Source: Dipteris shenzhenensis
Lineage: Eukaryota; Polypodiophyta; Polypodiopsida; Gleicheniales
Direction: 5' to 3' (one strand)
Assembly: GCA_047967505.1 (NCBI GenBank)
Contig: CM106539.1
Length of the DNA stretch: 64,000 nt
Shown: positions 32,170 through 41,895 of the stretch, piece by piece
Layout: every line of letters starts with the position of its first letter
How positions within the stretch are numbered: the first letter of the stretch is position 1
Translations under genes and position numbers: made by a program
Notes under the pieces: model-generated
Database searches by the model: none
What the model saw: the letters and a program-made list of their open reading frames with translations, nothing else
Told to the model about the DNA's origin: nothing

Positions 32170-32816
32170 TTGACTAACTGCGAACTCTCGAGGCGGGTGA
32201 AGGGAAAAGAAGAGGGAGGGGAGAGGTAAGGGACTAAGGGTGGAAGAAGGTGGGCGGGGACTAAGGGGGTGGTGGGGGAAAGGGAGGTGAGGTGGGTCGA
32301 GGCGGGAAGGTGAAAAAAAAAAAAAGAAGAAGAAGAAGAAGAAGGCGGGGGGGTGAGGTGAGGTGAGGTGAGTGGAGTGGTGTGAGGCGAGGTGAGGTGA
32401 GGTGAGTGTTGTGGAGCGGGGTGCGGTGAGAGGAGCGGTGAACGGAGCGGGCAGAGTGGAGCGGAGGGAAGGGGCGAGGTGAGCGGAGCGCAGGGGGAGG
32501 CGGGTGGGCGGAGTGGAGCGGTGGGTCGAGGCGGGTGGGCGGAGTGGAGCGGGGGGGTGGGTCGAGGCGGGTGGGCGGAGTGGAGTGGGGAGGTGAGCGG
32601 AGCGGAGGGGGAGGCGGGTGGGCGGAGTGGAGCGGGGAGGTAGCGACGGCGGAGGAGCCGAGGCTGAGAGAGGGGGAGAGTGGCAGAGAGGGGGAGCGTA
32701 GCGGAGAGGGGGACGGCTGTCTGCGCGGCAGCAGCCGACGGAGGGAGAGAGAGGGCCGCGCAGTTAGCGAGGGGGGGGTAGACGAGGAGTGAAGGGGGAG
32801 GGAGCTCACAGGAGCG
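32170..32816 (-). repeat. LINE-A1 5' UTR with GC-rich monomers
   Basis: GAGGCGGGTGGGCGGAGTGG recurs at about 32499, 32530, 32565 and 32611 (plus strand), with (GGTGA)n runs at 32350-32375 and 32393-32405 and a GAA/A run at 32310-32345. It lies between the target duplication and ORF1, the promoter position of an L1. Apparent ORFs here are low-complexity. Confidence 0.75.
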
Positions 32817-32831
32817 TAATGTGCCCTACAT
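32817..32831. repeat. Target-site duplication of LINE-A1, 5' side copy
   Basis: TAATGTGCCCTACAT, identical to 25598-25612. Beyond it the interrupted LINE-B tail resumes (CAATCCGTGATGG...). Confidence 0.95.
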
Positions 32832-32945
32832 CAATCCGTGATGGCTTGTATTTGAATCAACTTTGGATGTATTTTTTTTGTCTCATAGCCCATGAGGCCT
32901 TTCAAAGACGGTAATATTTCTGTCTTTCTTTCTTCTCCATCTCAG
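32832..32945 (+). mobile_element. Remainder of interrupted LINE-B 3' end
   Basis: Continues the LINE-B 3' UTR: TTTGTCTCATAGCCCATGAG, GCCTTTCAAAGACGGTAATA, then TTTCTGTCTTTCTTTCTT, the pyrimidine simple-repeat tail equivalent to 8061 and 23838. Confidence 0.8.
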
Positions 32946-33382
32946 CAAATGAGCATGTGATGCTATGAAAAGGACCACAGTCTTCAATAGTATTAACAGC
33001 ATTCAATTAGCTCAGTACATACCTGCATGGTATCTATGCATGTTGACATTATGTGCACCAAACCGTGAACTGTGTGTTGTGAACAAATGTTTTGTGAACT
33101 TCCTACTCAGTTTAACATGTGAAACCCATGCAATAAAAAGTGTCTCCATTAAGAGGTCCTCAGCAGCTGCATTTGACATACGAACTGGGTATGTGTTCTT
33201 GCGCATGCATGGGAAGGCTCAAGTACAGGCAGGATACTTCTCAGTACCTTTGCTTGAAGAAAGCTCAGCTCGAGACACGTTGAAGCATCGTGAATTATTC
33301 ACCATGGAATGGCACAATGTATCTATTCTTTTACCATCAGCAGCACAATATATAGGATTTCCCTGAGCATTAAACCGCATAC
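32946..33382. other. Intron sequence downstream of exon 33383-33499
   Basis: AT-rich, no element recognised; open frames on both strands are short and unconserved. Confidence 0.5.
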
Positions 33383-33499
33383 CTCCAACAAAGAAAACAA
33401 TGAGTGCATGTCAATGAGACTTTGCCGTGTTTCTCGATACACTGTTCCAAGGAAATTAAGAGGCAGGGACAGCTGGAAAAGGAGTCCATTCACCATAAC
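33383..33499 (-). CDS. ATM3: ATM-type ABC transporter exon (TM6 and linker)
   Basis: A 117-bp exon of 39 codons, phase 0 on both sides (CGTGCAG|GTT ... GAG|GTATGC). It contains [17 protein letters not shown] (TM6) followed by [20 protein letters not shown], the linker to the nucleotide-binding domain. The RETRQ.LIDM spelling is, from memory, closer to animal/fungal ABCB7/Atm1 than to flowering-plant ATM3. The 531-bp intron to the previous exon is AT-rich and holds no recognised element. Confidence 0.94.
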
Positions 33500-34030
33500 C
33501 TGCACGACACGCAGCAGCATTCTTTACAAAATGAAGCTAAAACCAAATATTTCTTGAGAATCCGATATGCATAGAACAAGATTTTTGTCTTCTTCTTTTC
33601 TAATCATGAGTTTAAATTTTGATGCAATAATCAACCATGCTTTCAGTAAGCATAAGCAAAAACGCTAAAGTGAGTGGGAAGCAGTAGGGGAAATGCTACA
33701 ATGGGCATCACCTTAAAATCTGCTATAGAATGTAGATAAAAGAAACCAACTGTAAGTTAAATACCACACAGCATAAGTCTCCATGGTGGAAAGAGACAAT
33801 ATTACACAACTTTTCCACAAATCTACAAGTGTTCAACTATAACATCACTAAATCAAGCTTATTCAAGAGAGGACATAGTACAGATCAAAATCACAAATGT
33901 ACAATCGATTGAGGCGCCTTTAAGTTTCATTTGAAAAACAAAACATGGATGTGATCAAGGAGGGAAAACAAGAAATAATCTACTCTGCAAGAAAGTGCTA
34001 GCAAGAGAAATGTCACTAAAGAGTACTTAC
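33500..34030 (-). other. 531-bp intron of the ABC transporter gene
   Basis: The only mid-sized intron. AT-rich, with GTAAGT donor and GCAG acceptor; no transposon recognised. Confidence 0.85.
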
Positions 34031-34176
34031 CAAATCACCAATAGTCATTGAGCCATTCATGATACCATGAGAGCACATTAGCATTGCTGTAGACAAAGCA
34101 GCACTGAATATTGCATTTTGACCAAAGTTCAGAAGTGAAAGACTGCTGTGCGTTTTCAAGGCTGCATCTTCATACT
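34031..34176 (-). CDS. ATM3: ATM-type ABC transporter exon (TM5)
   Basis: A 146-bp exon: two bases completing Lys, then 48 codons from YEDAALKTHSSL to SMTIGDL, ending TTG|GTAAGT (phase 0). The segment LNFGQNAIFSAALSTAML is the fifth transmembrane helix, which with TM6 lines the glutathione-binding cavity in known Atm1 structures. There are no stops or frame breaks. The acceptor (GAAACAG) sits just downstream of a C13A7 tract on the plus strand. Confidence 0.93.
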
Positions 34177-34225
34177 CTGTTTCAGCATTCACAATGAACC
34201 GATAAGATTTAGTTATATCCCTCTG

Positions 34226-34245
34226 CCCCCCCCCCCCCAAAAAAA
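34226..34245. repeat. C13A7 homopolymer pair
   Basis: A C run directly followed by an A run, 50 bp upstream (minus sense) of the TM5 exon. Similar T/G or C/A pairs occur at 1507, 23674, 46823 and 53716. Confidence 0.9.
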
Positions 34246-34559
34246 CAAGAAAAAGAAGAAAACACGCCCACAGGAAACCAAGCGAAGAATTTCCAGACCA
34301 CAACTATTCTCTTCACATCTATACACCCAGCATATGTAATATTTTGTTATACAACCTGGAAACTTCATGTTTTAGGGTCATTCTATACCAAAGACATAGA
34401 ATCACAAAACCACCCTCACATACGCTAGACAACGTTAATCTTTCCGACAGAGATAATATACCCCTTTTATTTACAACAACTGCCTATGCCAGTATCACAA
34501 GGATTTAAATGCAAACTAGCAATTCCTTTTACATTTTAGAGTGAGACAACTGCAATATC

Positions 34560-35040
34560 TGGACATTGGCATTCTCAGCTCAGCCCTAGAGGCTAGAAGC
34601 CCACCAAAGCTCCTCTTTGGGAGAATTTTCAGATTTTTGCTAACTTGCAAAAATCTTTTGGAGGAGACTCTAGAAATCCCTCAAGAATAGAAAATTCATT
34701 CTTTTCTAATAAACTTGTGGAGGTCCGTGTTCGGGGCAGAATCTACCTATACTCATTGCCTTTCTGTTAACAAATCTATTTAGCATTGCTTATGGGACTG
34801 CAGACAAGCAAGGATTATTTGGAAAGGCATTGCTAGCTTATTGAGCACCTTTATGCTTTCTCCTTTTTTCATGACCCGGTGCTCAAAAGCTTGGTTTTCT
34901 CTTTTAAGGCCTCAAGTGTTTTATGCGAGATATGACTCTTCTTGGGCTCTTTCGGTTCAAAAACATTTGATCAAGTCATGCTCTCTCCATGGTGTTCCTG
35001 GCTCCCCTTACGGGGACGACCATTTTCCGAACGAATTCTT
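34560..35040 (+). mobile_element. LINE-A2 ORF2 C-terminal fragment
   Basis: Parallels 43930-44370: ...NFQIFANLQKSFGGDSRNPS-type reading, then CPYSLPFC..SI.HCLWDC (zf-RVT, about 34740-34800), IIWKGIASLLSTFMLSPFFM and ALSVQKHLIKSCSLHGVPGS. It stops before the 3' terminus and is followed directly by LINE-A2 ORF1/APE DNA. Confidence 0.65.
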
Positions 35041-36047
35041 CTGAATGTCCGAGCGAAGAAAAAGGAAAGGCTTCCATGTCACCCGTGCATTACTTGAGAA
35101 CAATGCCAAAGTCGTAGCTCAGGTCATGAAGATTCATGCAGAGGTCATGCAACCACAGTCCCCTTCTTTTCTTACATGTCTGCCTAAACCTGACAGAGGT
35201 AAGGGGGTTATTGGTTCCACTCCTCCTTCCACAAGGCTCCTTCGCACTCCTGCACCAGAGGTACTTCGCAGGAATTCATTTTCAGTTTTGGCAGACTTGG
35301 CTAGGCTTGAGACAGAGGAGGAGTTTGTACCCTCTACGCTTGGGGAACACATCTTGCAGACATCCGTGGACAGAGTTTCCTCCTCAGCAGGTGTGGGAGA
35401 GCTTTCCCCAGTTGACTTCCTTCCTCTTGATAGGAGTAACTTTTCACAGGAGAGGGCTTTCTCCGCAACCAAGTCGGGTAGGATATTCCATCCGACCTCC
35501 TCCTCTTGTCGATGAAAACTGCCAGTTGGAACGTTCAGGGCCTCGAACATGTACCTTGCCGCCGCCGCAGGCAGCTGATTCGTAACCAACTTCATCCAGG
35601 TGTTATTGGGGGTCCCATGGACATTCTGATGATTCAAGAACACAAATTGGATGTCAGGGATTGTGCCAAGTCGAGTAAGCTTCTTTCAGGCCATACTTTT
35701 TTGTCACCTACCTTGGGCACCAAGGAAGGCACTTGCATTTCTGTTTCTTCTTCTATACTCCCCTTGGTGATTGGACACGGAATCATAGTTCCTTCTAGAG
35801 CTTAGTGGATTTTACTTTTGATTGGTGGGCATAAGATTGGTCTTTTAAACCTGTATGCACCCAATTCTAGAGGGGATTGTGTTCTTTTGTGGAAGAAACT
35901 GCTCTCATGGTCACATATTGCAGATGCTTGGATTACAGGAGGCGATTTCAACATGGTTGAAATGCCCTCAGACAAAAGGGGTGGTAGAAATGCCCTCAGA
36001 CCATGAAACTCCACAAGGAGTAGTTGGTGCCATCCTACTTATCCTCC
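35041..36047 (+). pseudogene. LINE-A2 ORF1 end and APE endonuclease, interrupted
   Basis: 35045-35515 is an unassigned ORF1 C-terminal-like frame (RRNSFSVLADLARLETEEEF). From 35506 the APE domain begins: MKTASWNVQGLEHVPCRRRR, MDILMIQEHKLDVRD (catalytic Glu intact), LLIGGHKIGLLNLYAPNSRG and ADAWITGGDFNMVEMPSDKR. A TAG interrupts near 35802. The domain is cut before its C-terminal SDH motif, where copia1 sequence starts. The rest of the LINE, from the linker on, appears at 41560, so copia1 separates the two parts. Confidence 0.75.
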
Positions 36048-36764
36048 TGTGTGAGAACTCCGAACACCTCATTGGGGTTGTTCTGAGCCATTTTCACCAG
36101 ATAATCTCAAAATAAACAGCAAACTGACCAAGTAAAATCCCTTCCTAGGGTGTAAAATGCACAAGTAAAATCTGCAAAGAAAATCTGCCCACAGTGACAA
36201 ATACTGTCACAGCCTATCAAAGGCTCAAAATGCACTTCAATGCCCTGTTGAATGCCCAAAAATCTGCAAAAAGTGGCAAAAGTCTGCAAATTGATTCGTA
36301 CTGAGTCCAGAACTGCTTGCAAACTTCCAAAATGCTCTTTTACCTGCAAAATTGCAACCCAAATGCAAAAGCCCCAATTTCTTGCGGGAAATAGAAGAGG
36401 GTAAATGAGCTGGAAGCCCCAAATTTCACTGCCACATTGCAATGCAATTGCAAAAGCCCCAAAATTCACCAAAACTTGCAGATCTACTGCAATTGTAGGC
36501 CACCTTCTGGTGGTTCTAGTGATGCCCTGTAGGCCATGGTATGTGCCTTGTAGGCATAAGTGTAGGCACTTATAGTGTTAGTGCCTTTTAGGCCACCTAG
36601 GAGACTTAGTCCTATGTGACACCTAGGACACTTAGTCCTAGGTCTAGGTACAAGTACTTTGTACTTGTGTGTTTTCAAGCTATCTAAGATTTTACGTGAC
36701 TATCCTATCTATCGACTCGTCTTGTACCTGCACTCTCTCTCTCTCCCTTGTTTTCGTACCTTCA
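36048..36764 (+). mobile_element. copia1 5' LTR (left edge uncertain)
   Basis: The right edge is set by the tRNA primer site: ...TTTTCGTACCTTCA then G and TGGTATCAGAGC. The left edge is inferred at TGTGAGAACTCCGAAC (36048), where LINE-A2 homology ends. No 3' LTR exists to confirm it. A hairpin ACAAGTAC-TTT-GTACTTGT lies at 36650-36668 and a pyrimidine run at 36732-36747. Confidence 0.6.
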
Positions 36765-36765
36765 G

Positions 36766-36777
36766 TGGTATCAGAGC
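36766..36777 (+). other. copia1 primer-binding site
   Basis: TGGTATCAGAGC, complementary to the 3' end of plant initiator-Met tRNA, the standard Ty1-copia minus-strand primer site; one base after the LTR's CA end. Confidence 0.93.
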
Positions 36778-36779
36778 TT

Positions 36780-37260
36780 CGCTTCGCTTCCTGTGCCTCT
36801 GGTCCGTACTGCCCGTACGACAGTACGCACGTCCGTACAACCAACGGATACTGTACCGTGTACCGTACCTTCAGTGGCTACGCGTCGTCGTACACTGCAT
36901 CGCCGTACTAAAATCGTGCATCGTTCGTACATCTGCATCGCGGGTCGACGTACATCCGTCGTCACCTGTACCTGCGCCGTACAACCGTACGGCTCTGCTC
37001 TGTACTCTGCATCGTCACTTGTACCTACGCCGTACTCTGCGTCGTCGTACCTTCAGTGGTACCTGATCCATACACGCGATCCGTACTTGTGTTGCCCGTA
37101 CAGACACCTGCAGAGTACAAGTTCTACGCAGATCCCTATACCTTACCTGCAGTACAAGTCCTACGTAGATCTCCGTACCTTCAGTGCTATCCGTACCTTC
37201 AGTGGTACACCGTACGTCCGTACAGCAGTACTTAAGCTGATAGTACAGCCGTACGTTGTA
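36780..37260 (+). promoter_or_regulatory. GTAC-rich leader of copia1
   Basis: About 32 GTAC tetranucleotides in 480 bp by hand count, many as CCGTAC or TCGTAC. One perfect TNCGTACAA (TCCGTACAA at 36832-36840) matches the SBP/SPL-box consensus. The stretch lies between primer site and gag, so in the untranslated leader. The phrase CGTACCTTCAGTG(G), equal to the LTR/PBS junction, recurs at 36865, 37046, 37174 and 37191. Confidence 0.8.
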
Positions 37261-37659
37261 CTTGAGCTGTCTGTACAGCTTGATTGCAGTGCATTGAGTC
37301 ACATTTGCAGGACATTTGAGTCTTTTTTGCAGGATATTGAGTCAGATTTGCAGGACATTGGGTCAGATTATCATACATTGGGTCACATTTGCAAAATTTC
37401 AGCAAAATTTGGGGCTTTTCCACATTTGCCCTCTTTTTGGCCTATTTGCCCTCAATAAATTTGGGGCTTTTGCCAAATTTGCTGTTTTTGCAGTGAACAT
37501 TGCCTGTCACAGTCACATTTGGGTCAGATCTGCATTTGCCCTTTGATTTGGGTCAGAAATTTGCAGATATTTGCTGTCATTTTTAGGACAGCCAGCTTTT
37601 TGCTATCAGCCTTGAGGCATTTTGGTTTTTTAGGTCTTTTTCAGGGTATCACAGTTGCT

Positions 37660-38387
37660 ATGGCTGGGAACAATCAAGATTTATTTGGAGTTCTTCGTGA
37701 AGATGATAAGTTGGATGGCACCAACTATCCGATGTGGTCTTATCTCATGAAACATATTCTTGTTGCAAAGCATTTGTGGAATATTGTTTCTGGGGCTGAT
37801 CTGAGGCCAGCCAATGCTACAATGGTTGTTTCTACTGCTGGTCCTTCTGCAGGGGGTACTCCTCCTGATGCCTCTTCCTCTAGCACTCATGCTGTTGCTC
37901 TTCCAACTCAAGAACAGTCAAGATGGGATGCAAGAGATGCAAATGCACATTCATGCATTGCTTTATCATGCAAGAGAATCATTATTCCACACATCCAATT
38001 TTGTCGGACAGAAAAGGATGCTTGGGATAAATTGGCTTCTCTCTATCAGATTCGCAATGAAGCTCGTGTTGCATATTTGAGAAGGCAATTACAGGAAGTA
38101 AATATGAATGAAGGTGAGTCAATGGATGCATATTTGACAAAGGTCAAGGACCTCATGGAACAGCTTGCCAACATTGATGAGGTGGTGCCAAATTCACAGC
38201 TTGTCAGTACTACATTGAATGGACTGCCAGATACATATCAAGGGTTTGCTACAACCCTTCGATTAGTGGCCATGGGTAATCCAGACCACTATTCTTTTGA
38301 CCAGCTAGTTACTTTACTTTTGCAGGAAGAGCAAAGTAGAGCTAACAGACAAGCCATTATTCCTGATCATGCATTTGCTTCACAGTA
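37660..38387 (+). pseudogene. copia1 gag
   Basis: ATG at 37660 opens MAGNNQDLFGVLREDDKLDG, then TNYPMWSYLMKHILVAKHLW (the N-terminal capsid motif W...M...L), and VAYLRRQLQEVNMNEGESMD, YLTKVKDLMEQLANIDEVVP (UBN2-type gag). In-frame TAG codons end it at 38387 and again at 38400 where CAG is expected (SQ*TGRG*ASKP). The same frame continues into the zinc knuckle. Capsid protein of a Ty1-copia element. Confidence 0.9.
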
Positions 38388-38415
38388 GACAGGAAGAGGC
38401 TAGGCTTCCAAGCCT

Positions 38416-39294
38416 ATGGGCAAGCCAAAATCTGCGCATAGCAGCTGCAATTCCTCTACGCATAGCAGCTGCAATTCCTCCCATGCATCTAAAAATACAG
38501 CAGATAAGGGAAAGAAGAAAAGATGCAACTATTGTCGCAAGCCTGGACATGACATTTCGGAATGCAGGAAGCGCATTGCTTCGGAGAAAAAGAGAGCAGG
38601 ATTGACAGTTAATGCCTCACATGCCATTGAATCCCATGAGCTAGCAGATGCTTCACATGCACATGCTCTTCAGGATGATTGGGCATGGGCTGTCCATTGC
38701 TCATTTGATCCCTCCAAAGCTGATGCACTCTTTACTGCTAATGATGCTCAGTCCTGGTACTTTGATAGTGGTGCTTCCAAGCATGTCACATGTTGCAGAC
38801 AGTTGTTTCATTCTCTAGCTGATGCACCTCGAGGGGGGACTGTTACATGTGCTAATAATGCTTCATATGCTGTAAAAGGAGTTGGAGATGTGCAGCTCAC
38901 ATCCATTTCCAGCCATCCTATCACTCTGACAAATGTTCTTTTTGTGCCTGGCATTGAAGTCAACTTGATTTCAATTTCACCAATTGCTACTTCAGGTTTC
39001 AGAGTAATTTTTGATGGCTACAGATGCCTAGTATATGATCTTCGTGATGACAATGCCATAGTTCTCACTGGCACTTTGCAAAAAGGGCTTTATCACCTTG
39101 ATCATCATCCAGCTGCACTTTCTATTGAAGCATTGGCTATTTCAGATTCACAGCTTGCTGAAACTCATCTTTGGCATGAGAGAATGGGCCATCTCAATTA
39201 TAGAGCTCTTGCAAAGCTACATTCACAGCAGATGGCAAATGATGTACCTCAGACTCACACAGTTTCCAAACACAGTTTCCAAACATGTGTGTGA
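38416..39294 (+). pseudogene. copia1 zinc knuckle, protease and pre-integrase
   Basis: Knuckle CNYCRKPGHDISEC (38524-38565), protease WYFDSGASKHVTCC (about 38755-38796; DSG active site), VLFVPGIEVNLISISPIATS, and the pre-integrase zinc motif LWHERMGHLNYRALAKLHSQ. The frame is lost at 39258-39283, where a 13-bp tandem duplication (CACAGTTTCCAAA twice) shifts it. Without that duplication the reading would pass straight into GCLLGKMHRFPF. Confidence 0.9.
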
Positions 39295-40324
39295 GGGTTG
39301 TCTTTTGGGTAAGATGCATCGATTTCCTTTTCAAAAGAATTGTCCAAAACTCTCACAAAGGAAATTGCAGCTAGTACATAGTGATGTTTGTGGCCCAATG
39401 AGGACAAATGCCATTGGAGGATACAAGTATTTCATGACTCTCATTGATGATTTCACAAGGTATTGCTGGGTATATCCTTTAAAGGCCAAATCTGAAGTTT
39501 TCTTATGCTTTCAGAGATGGCTGAATATGGTTGAGAATGAATCAGGAAACAAGCTTGTCACCCTCAACACAGATAGGGGGGGTGAGTATATGTCAAAGGA
39601 GTTTGATGCATTTCTATCCTCACGGGGCATTATTCACTCATGCACTACTCCTTACACTCCTCAACAGAATCCTGTTTCTGAAAGGAAAAATAGGTCCACA
39701 ATGGAGATGGCCAGATGCATGCTTAAGGCCAAGTCTTTGCCCAATAAATTTTGGCTTGATGCAGTAATGTGTGCCAACTATGTGCTGAATAGATCACCTA
39801 CACGGGCATTAAAGACTATTACACCTTACGAAGCATGGAAAGGCAGGAAGCCTTCACTTTCACACATGAAAATTTTTGGGTCTCTTGCATATGTTCATGT
39901 ACTATCTCAGCTGAGACATAAGCTTGATGACAAGGCAATCAAATGCATATTCATTGGTTACAGCCAGGAGAGCAGAGGGTATCGGTTATATCAACCAAAT
40001 ACTGGGAAGATTATTGTCAGTAGAGATGTGATCTTTGCTGAACATTCAGCTTCTCCTCTTGTGGACTGCAAAGCAAAGCCAGATGTTGACATGTTTGATG
40101 CCTTTGAATCTTGGTTACCTCTGCCATCATCAGAGGAGGATTTTGAGCAGCAACATGAGCCTTCTGCACGCCCTCCACTAAGCAATAATCAACCCCAACC
40201 TCATGCTGATTTGCAGGTTTCTCTTCCGGCACAAAATGATCCCATTACTCATGATGCAGTCATTGAAGAAAGAGCTGTCAATAGACAGCAAGGCAAGTTC
40301 CCAGATGGCTTCTTGATACATTGA
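39285..40324 (+). pseudogene. copia1 integrase
   Basis: Integrase core: LQLVHSDVCGPMRTNAIGGY (first Asp), FMTLIDDFTRYCWVYPLKAK, LVTLNTDRGGEYMSKEFDAF (second Asp), TTPYTPQQNPVSERKNRSTM (Glu), then CANYVLNRSPTRALKTITPY and IKCIFIGYSQESRGYRLYQP, the copia-specific C-terminal part. The D-D-E triad is intact. A frameshift follows at 40322, before the RT. Confidence 0.9.
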
Positions 40325-41550
40325 GGGACAGGAAACAAGATCAGCCTTTTGCTGCCCGGACAAGATCAGGGAATAGACAGCATGGTCACTTTCTTGAGTT
40401 TGCACTCCTTGCTACAGCTTGCAATGAAGAGCCTTTGTGCCATAAAGATGCTTTTGACAGCAAAGAGTGGATGGATGCAATGAAAGCTGAGTTACAATCT
40501 ATTGCCAAAAATGACACATGGGAATTAGTAGATCTCCCACCTGGCAAGCATGCAATTGGAACGCCGTGGGTCTACAAATTAAAAAGGAAATCTGATGGCA
40601 GCATAGATCGATACAAAGCCCGTCTTGTTGCAAAAGGGTATGCCCAACAACAAGGCATTGACTTTGAGGAGACGTTTGCTCCCACATCCAAGATTACTAC
40701 CATTCGATGTGTCATTGCCATTGCAGCCCATCATCATTGGCAAGTGCACCAACTTGACATCAAGACCGCTTTTCTTCATAGGGATCTGCAGGAAGAAGTC
40801 TATGTCACACAACCTCCTGGCTTTGAGGTTGTTAATTCTGAAAATAAGGTATGCCGGCTTAGAAAAGCCCTTTATGGTTGAAGCGCAGCTTTCAAGGAGG
40901 CTGATTTGCAGCAGATTTTTGACATGTCAGACATGGGACGACTCCATTATTATTTGGGCATTCAGTTTGCTCATGTTGAGGGGGGTATCATGATGTCTCA
41001 GTCCAAGTATATTGGACAGCTCCTTGATCGTTTTCAGTTTGAGGATTGCAAGGCAATCTCTACTCCAGTGGACCCTGGTTTCAAATTCTCAGCTCATAAT
41101 GGGAGCCCACCATGTGATATCACTCTTTATCAGCAGGCTGTTGGATGCCTTATTTATTTATGTCACACTAGACCTGACTTGCAGCATACAGTATCTCAGC
41201 TCAGTAGATTCATGCACATGCCCAGTTCACAGCATTGGCAGGCAGTGAAGAGAGTCTTCAGATATCTCAGAGGCACTCAGGATTTAGCCCTCTTCTACGG
41301 TGATCAGGGTTCACTTACCATGCATGCTTACACGGATAGTGACTGGGCAGGATGTTCCGACACCAGAGTCTCACATACTGGCAATTGTTTTTTGCTTGGC
41401 AATTCATGTATTTCTTGGCTCAGCAAGAAGCAACCGACAGTTGCCACGTCTAGCTGTGAGGCTGAGTACAGGGCAGCTTTCACCGCTACAGTAGAGTGTG
41501 TTTGGCTTCGACAGTTACTTATAGATCTTGGTATTTGCCAGACATCCTCC
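40321..41550 (+). pseudogene. copia1 RT and RNase H with RT-core deletion
   Basis: WMDAMKAELQSIAKNDTWEL, GTPWVYKLKRKSDGSIDRYK and QLDIKTAFLHRDLQEEVYVT lead to CRLRKALYG, then TGA at 40879. The next recognised motif is MGRLHYYLGIQFAHVEGGIM, so roughly 80-100 residues of the palm, including the YVDD catalytic box, are missing. RNase H follows (AYTDSDWAGCSDTRVSHTGN, SKKQPTVATSSCEAEYRAAF) and breaks off after LIDLGI at about 41540. The element can make neither active RT nor a 3' LTR. Confidence 0.9.
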
Positions 41551-41895
41551 ACCGTCTCACAGCTTGTTGACTCAGGCGGAGTTCTTCAGACACATCCAGA
41601 TGCCGTCTTGCAGGTTGCCACCGATTTCTATGCCTCCCTTCTTACAACAGTTCCTGACACTCAGACCACAGATGGCTAGAGTGGTTATTTGGTAGCACTT
41701 ACCGAGGTTGGTGAGGGGATATGATTGTTTCACTTGATGCACCCTTCACCAACGTAGAGTTCAAGACTGCTCTTTGGTCACAAGGGCAAGTGTCATGGTT
41801 CACATGGACTTACCTCCTTATTTTTCATTACTTTTTGGGATCAGATTGGGGGTCACATTACCTCATCCCTGCAGGGTGTATGGGACTCAGGTGAG

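Larger units (their letters stand above)
25613..32816 (-). mobile_element. Full-length LINE-A1 (7.2 kb), minus strand
   Basis: Bounded by perfect 15-bp duplications. In minus order: GC-rich 5' UTR with tandem monomers (32816-32170); ORF1 (gag-like with a CCHC relic, 32160-30300); ORF2 with APE (30283-29380), linker (29597-28810), RT (28800-27856), post-RT region (27819-26518), zf-RVT (26495-26211) and C-terminal region (26186-25740); then poly(A) seen as T11 at 25613. L1-clade, target-primed retrotransposon. Frameshifts between ORF2 segments show it cannot be active now. A 132-bp tandem duplication lies at 26875-27138. Confidence 0.93.

Noticed and set aside
32261-32809. 182-codon Ser/Pro-rich open frame
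   Set aside because: Lies in the repetitive LINE-A1 5' UTR between the target duplication and ORF1; composition artefact.
32965-33366. 133-codon plus-strand ORF opposite the ABC exons
   Set aside because: Lies in intron DNA next to the TM6 exon, no conserved motif; chance frame.
36748-37458. 236-codon ORF rich in Arg/Thr/Ser/Tyr over the GTAC-rich leader
   Set aside because: All three frames stay open because GTAC-rich DNA avoids stops; it precedes the real gag start and has no domain.
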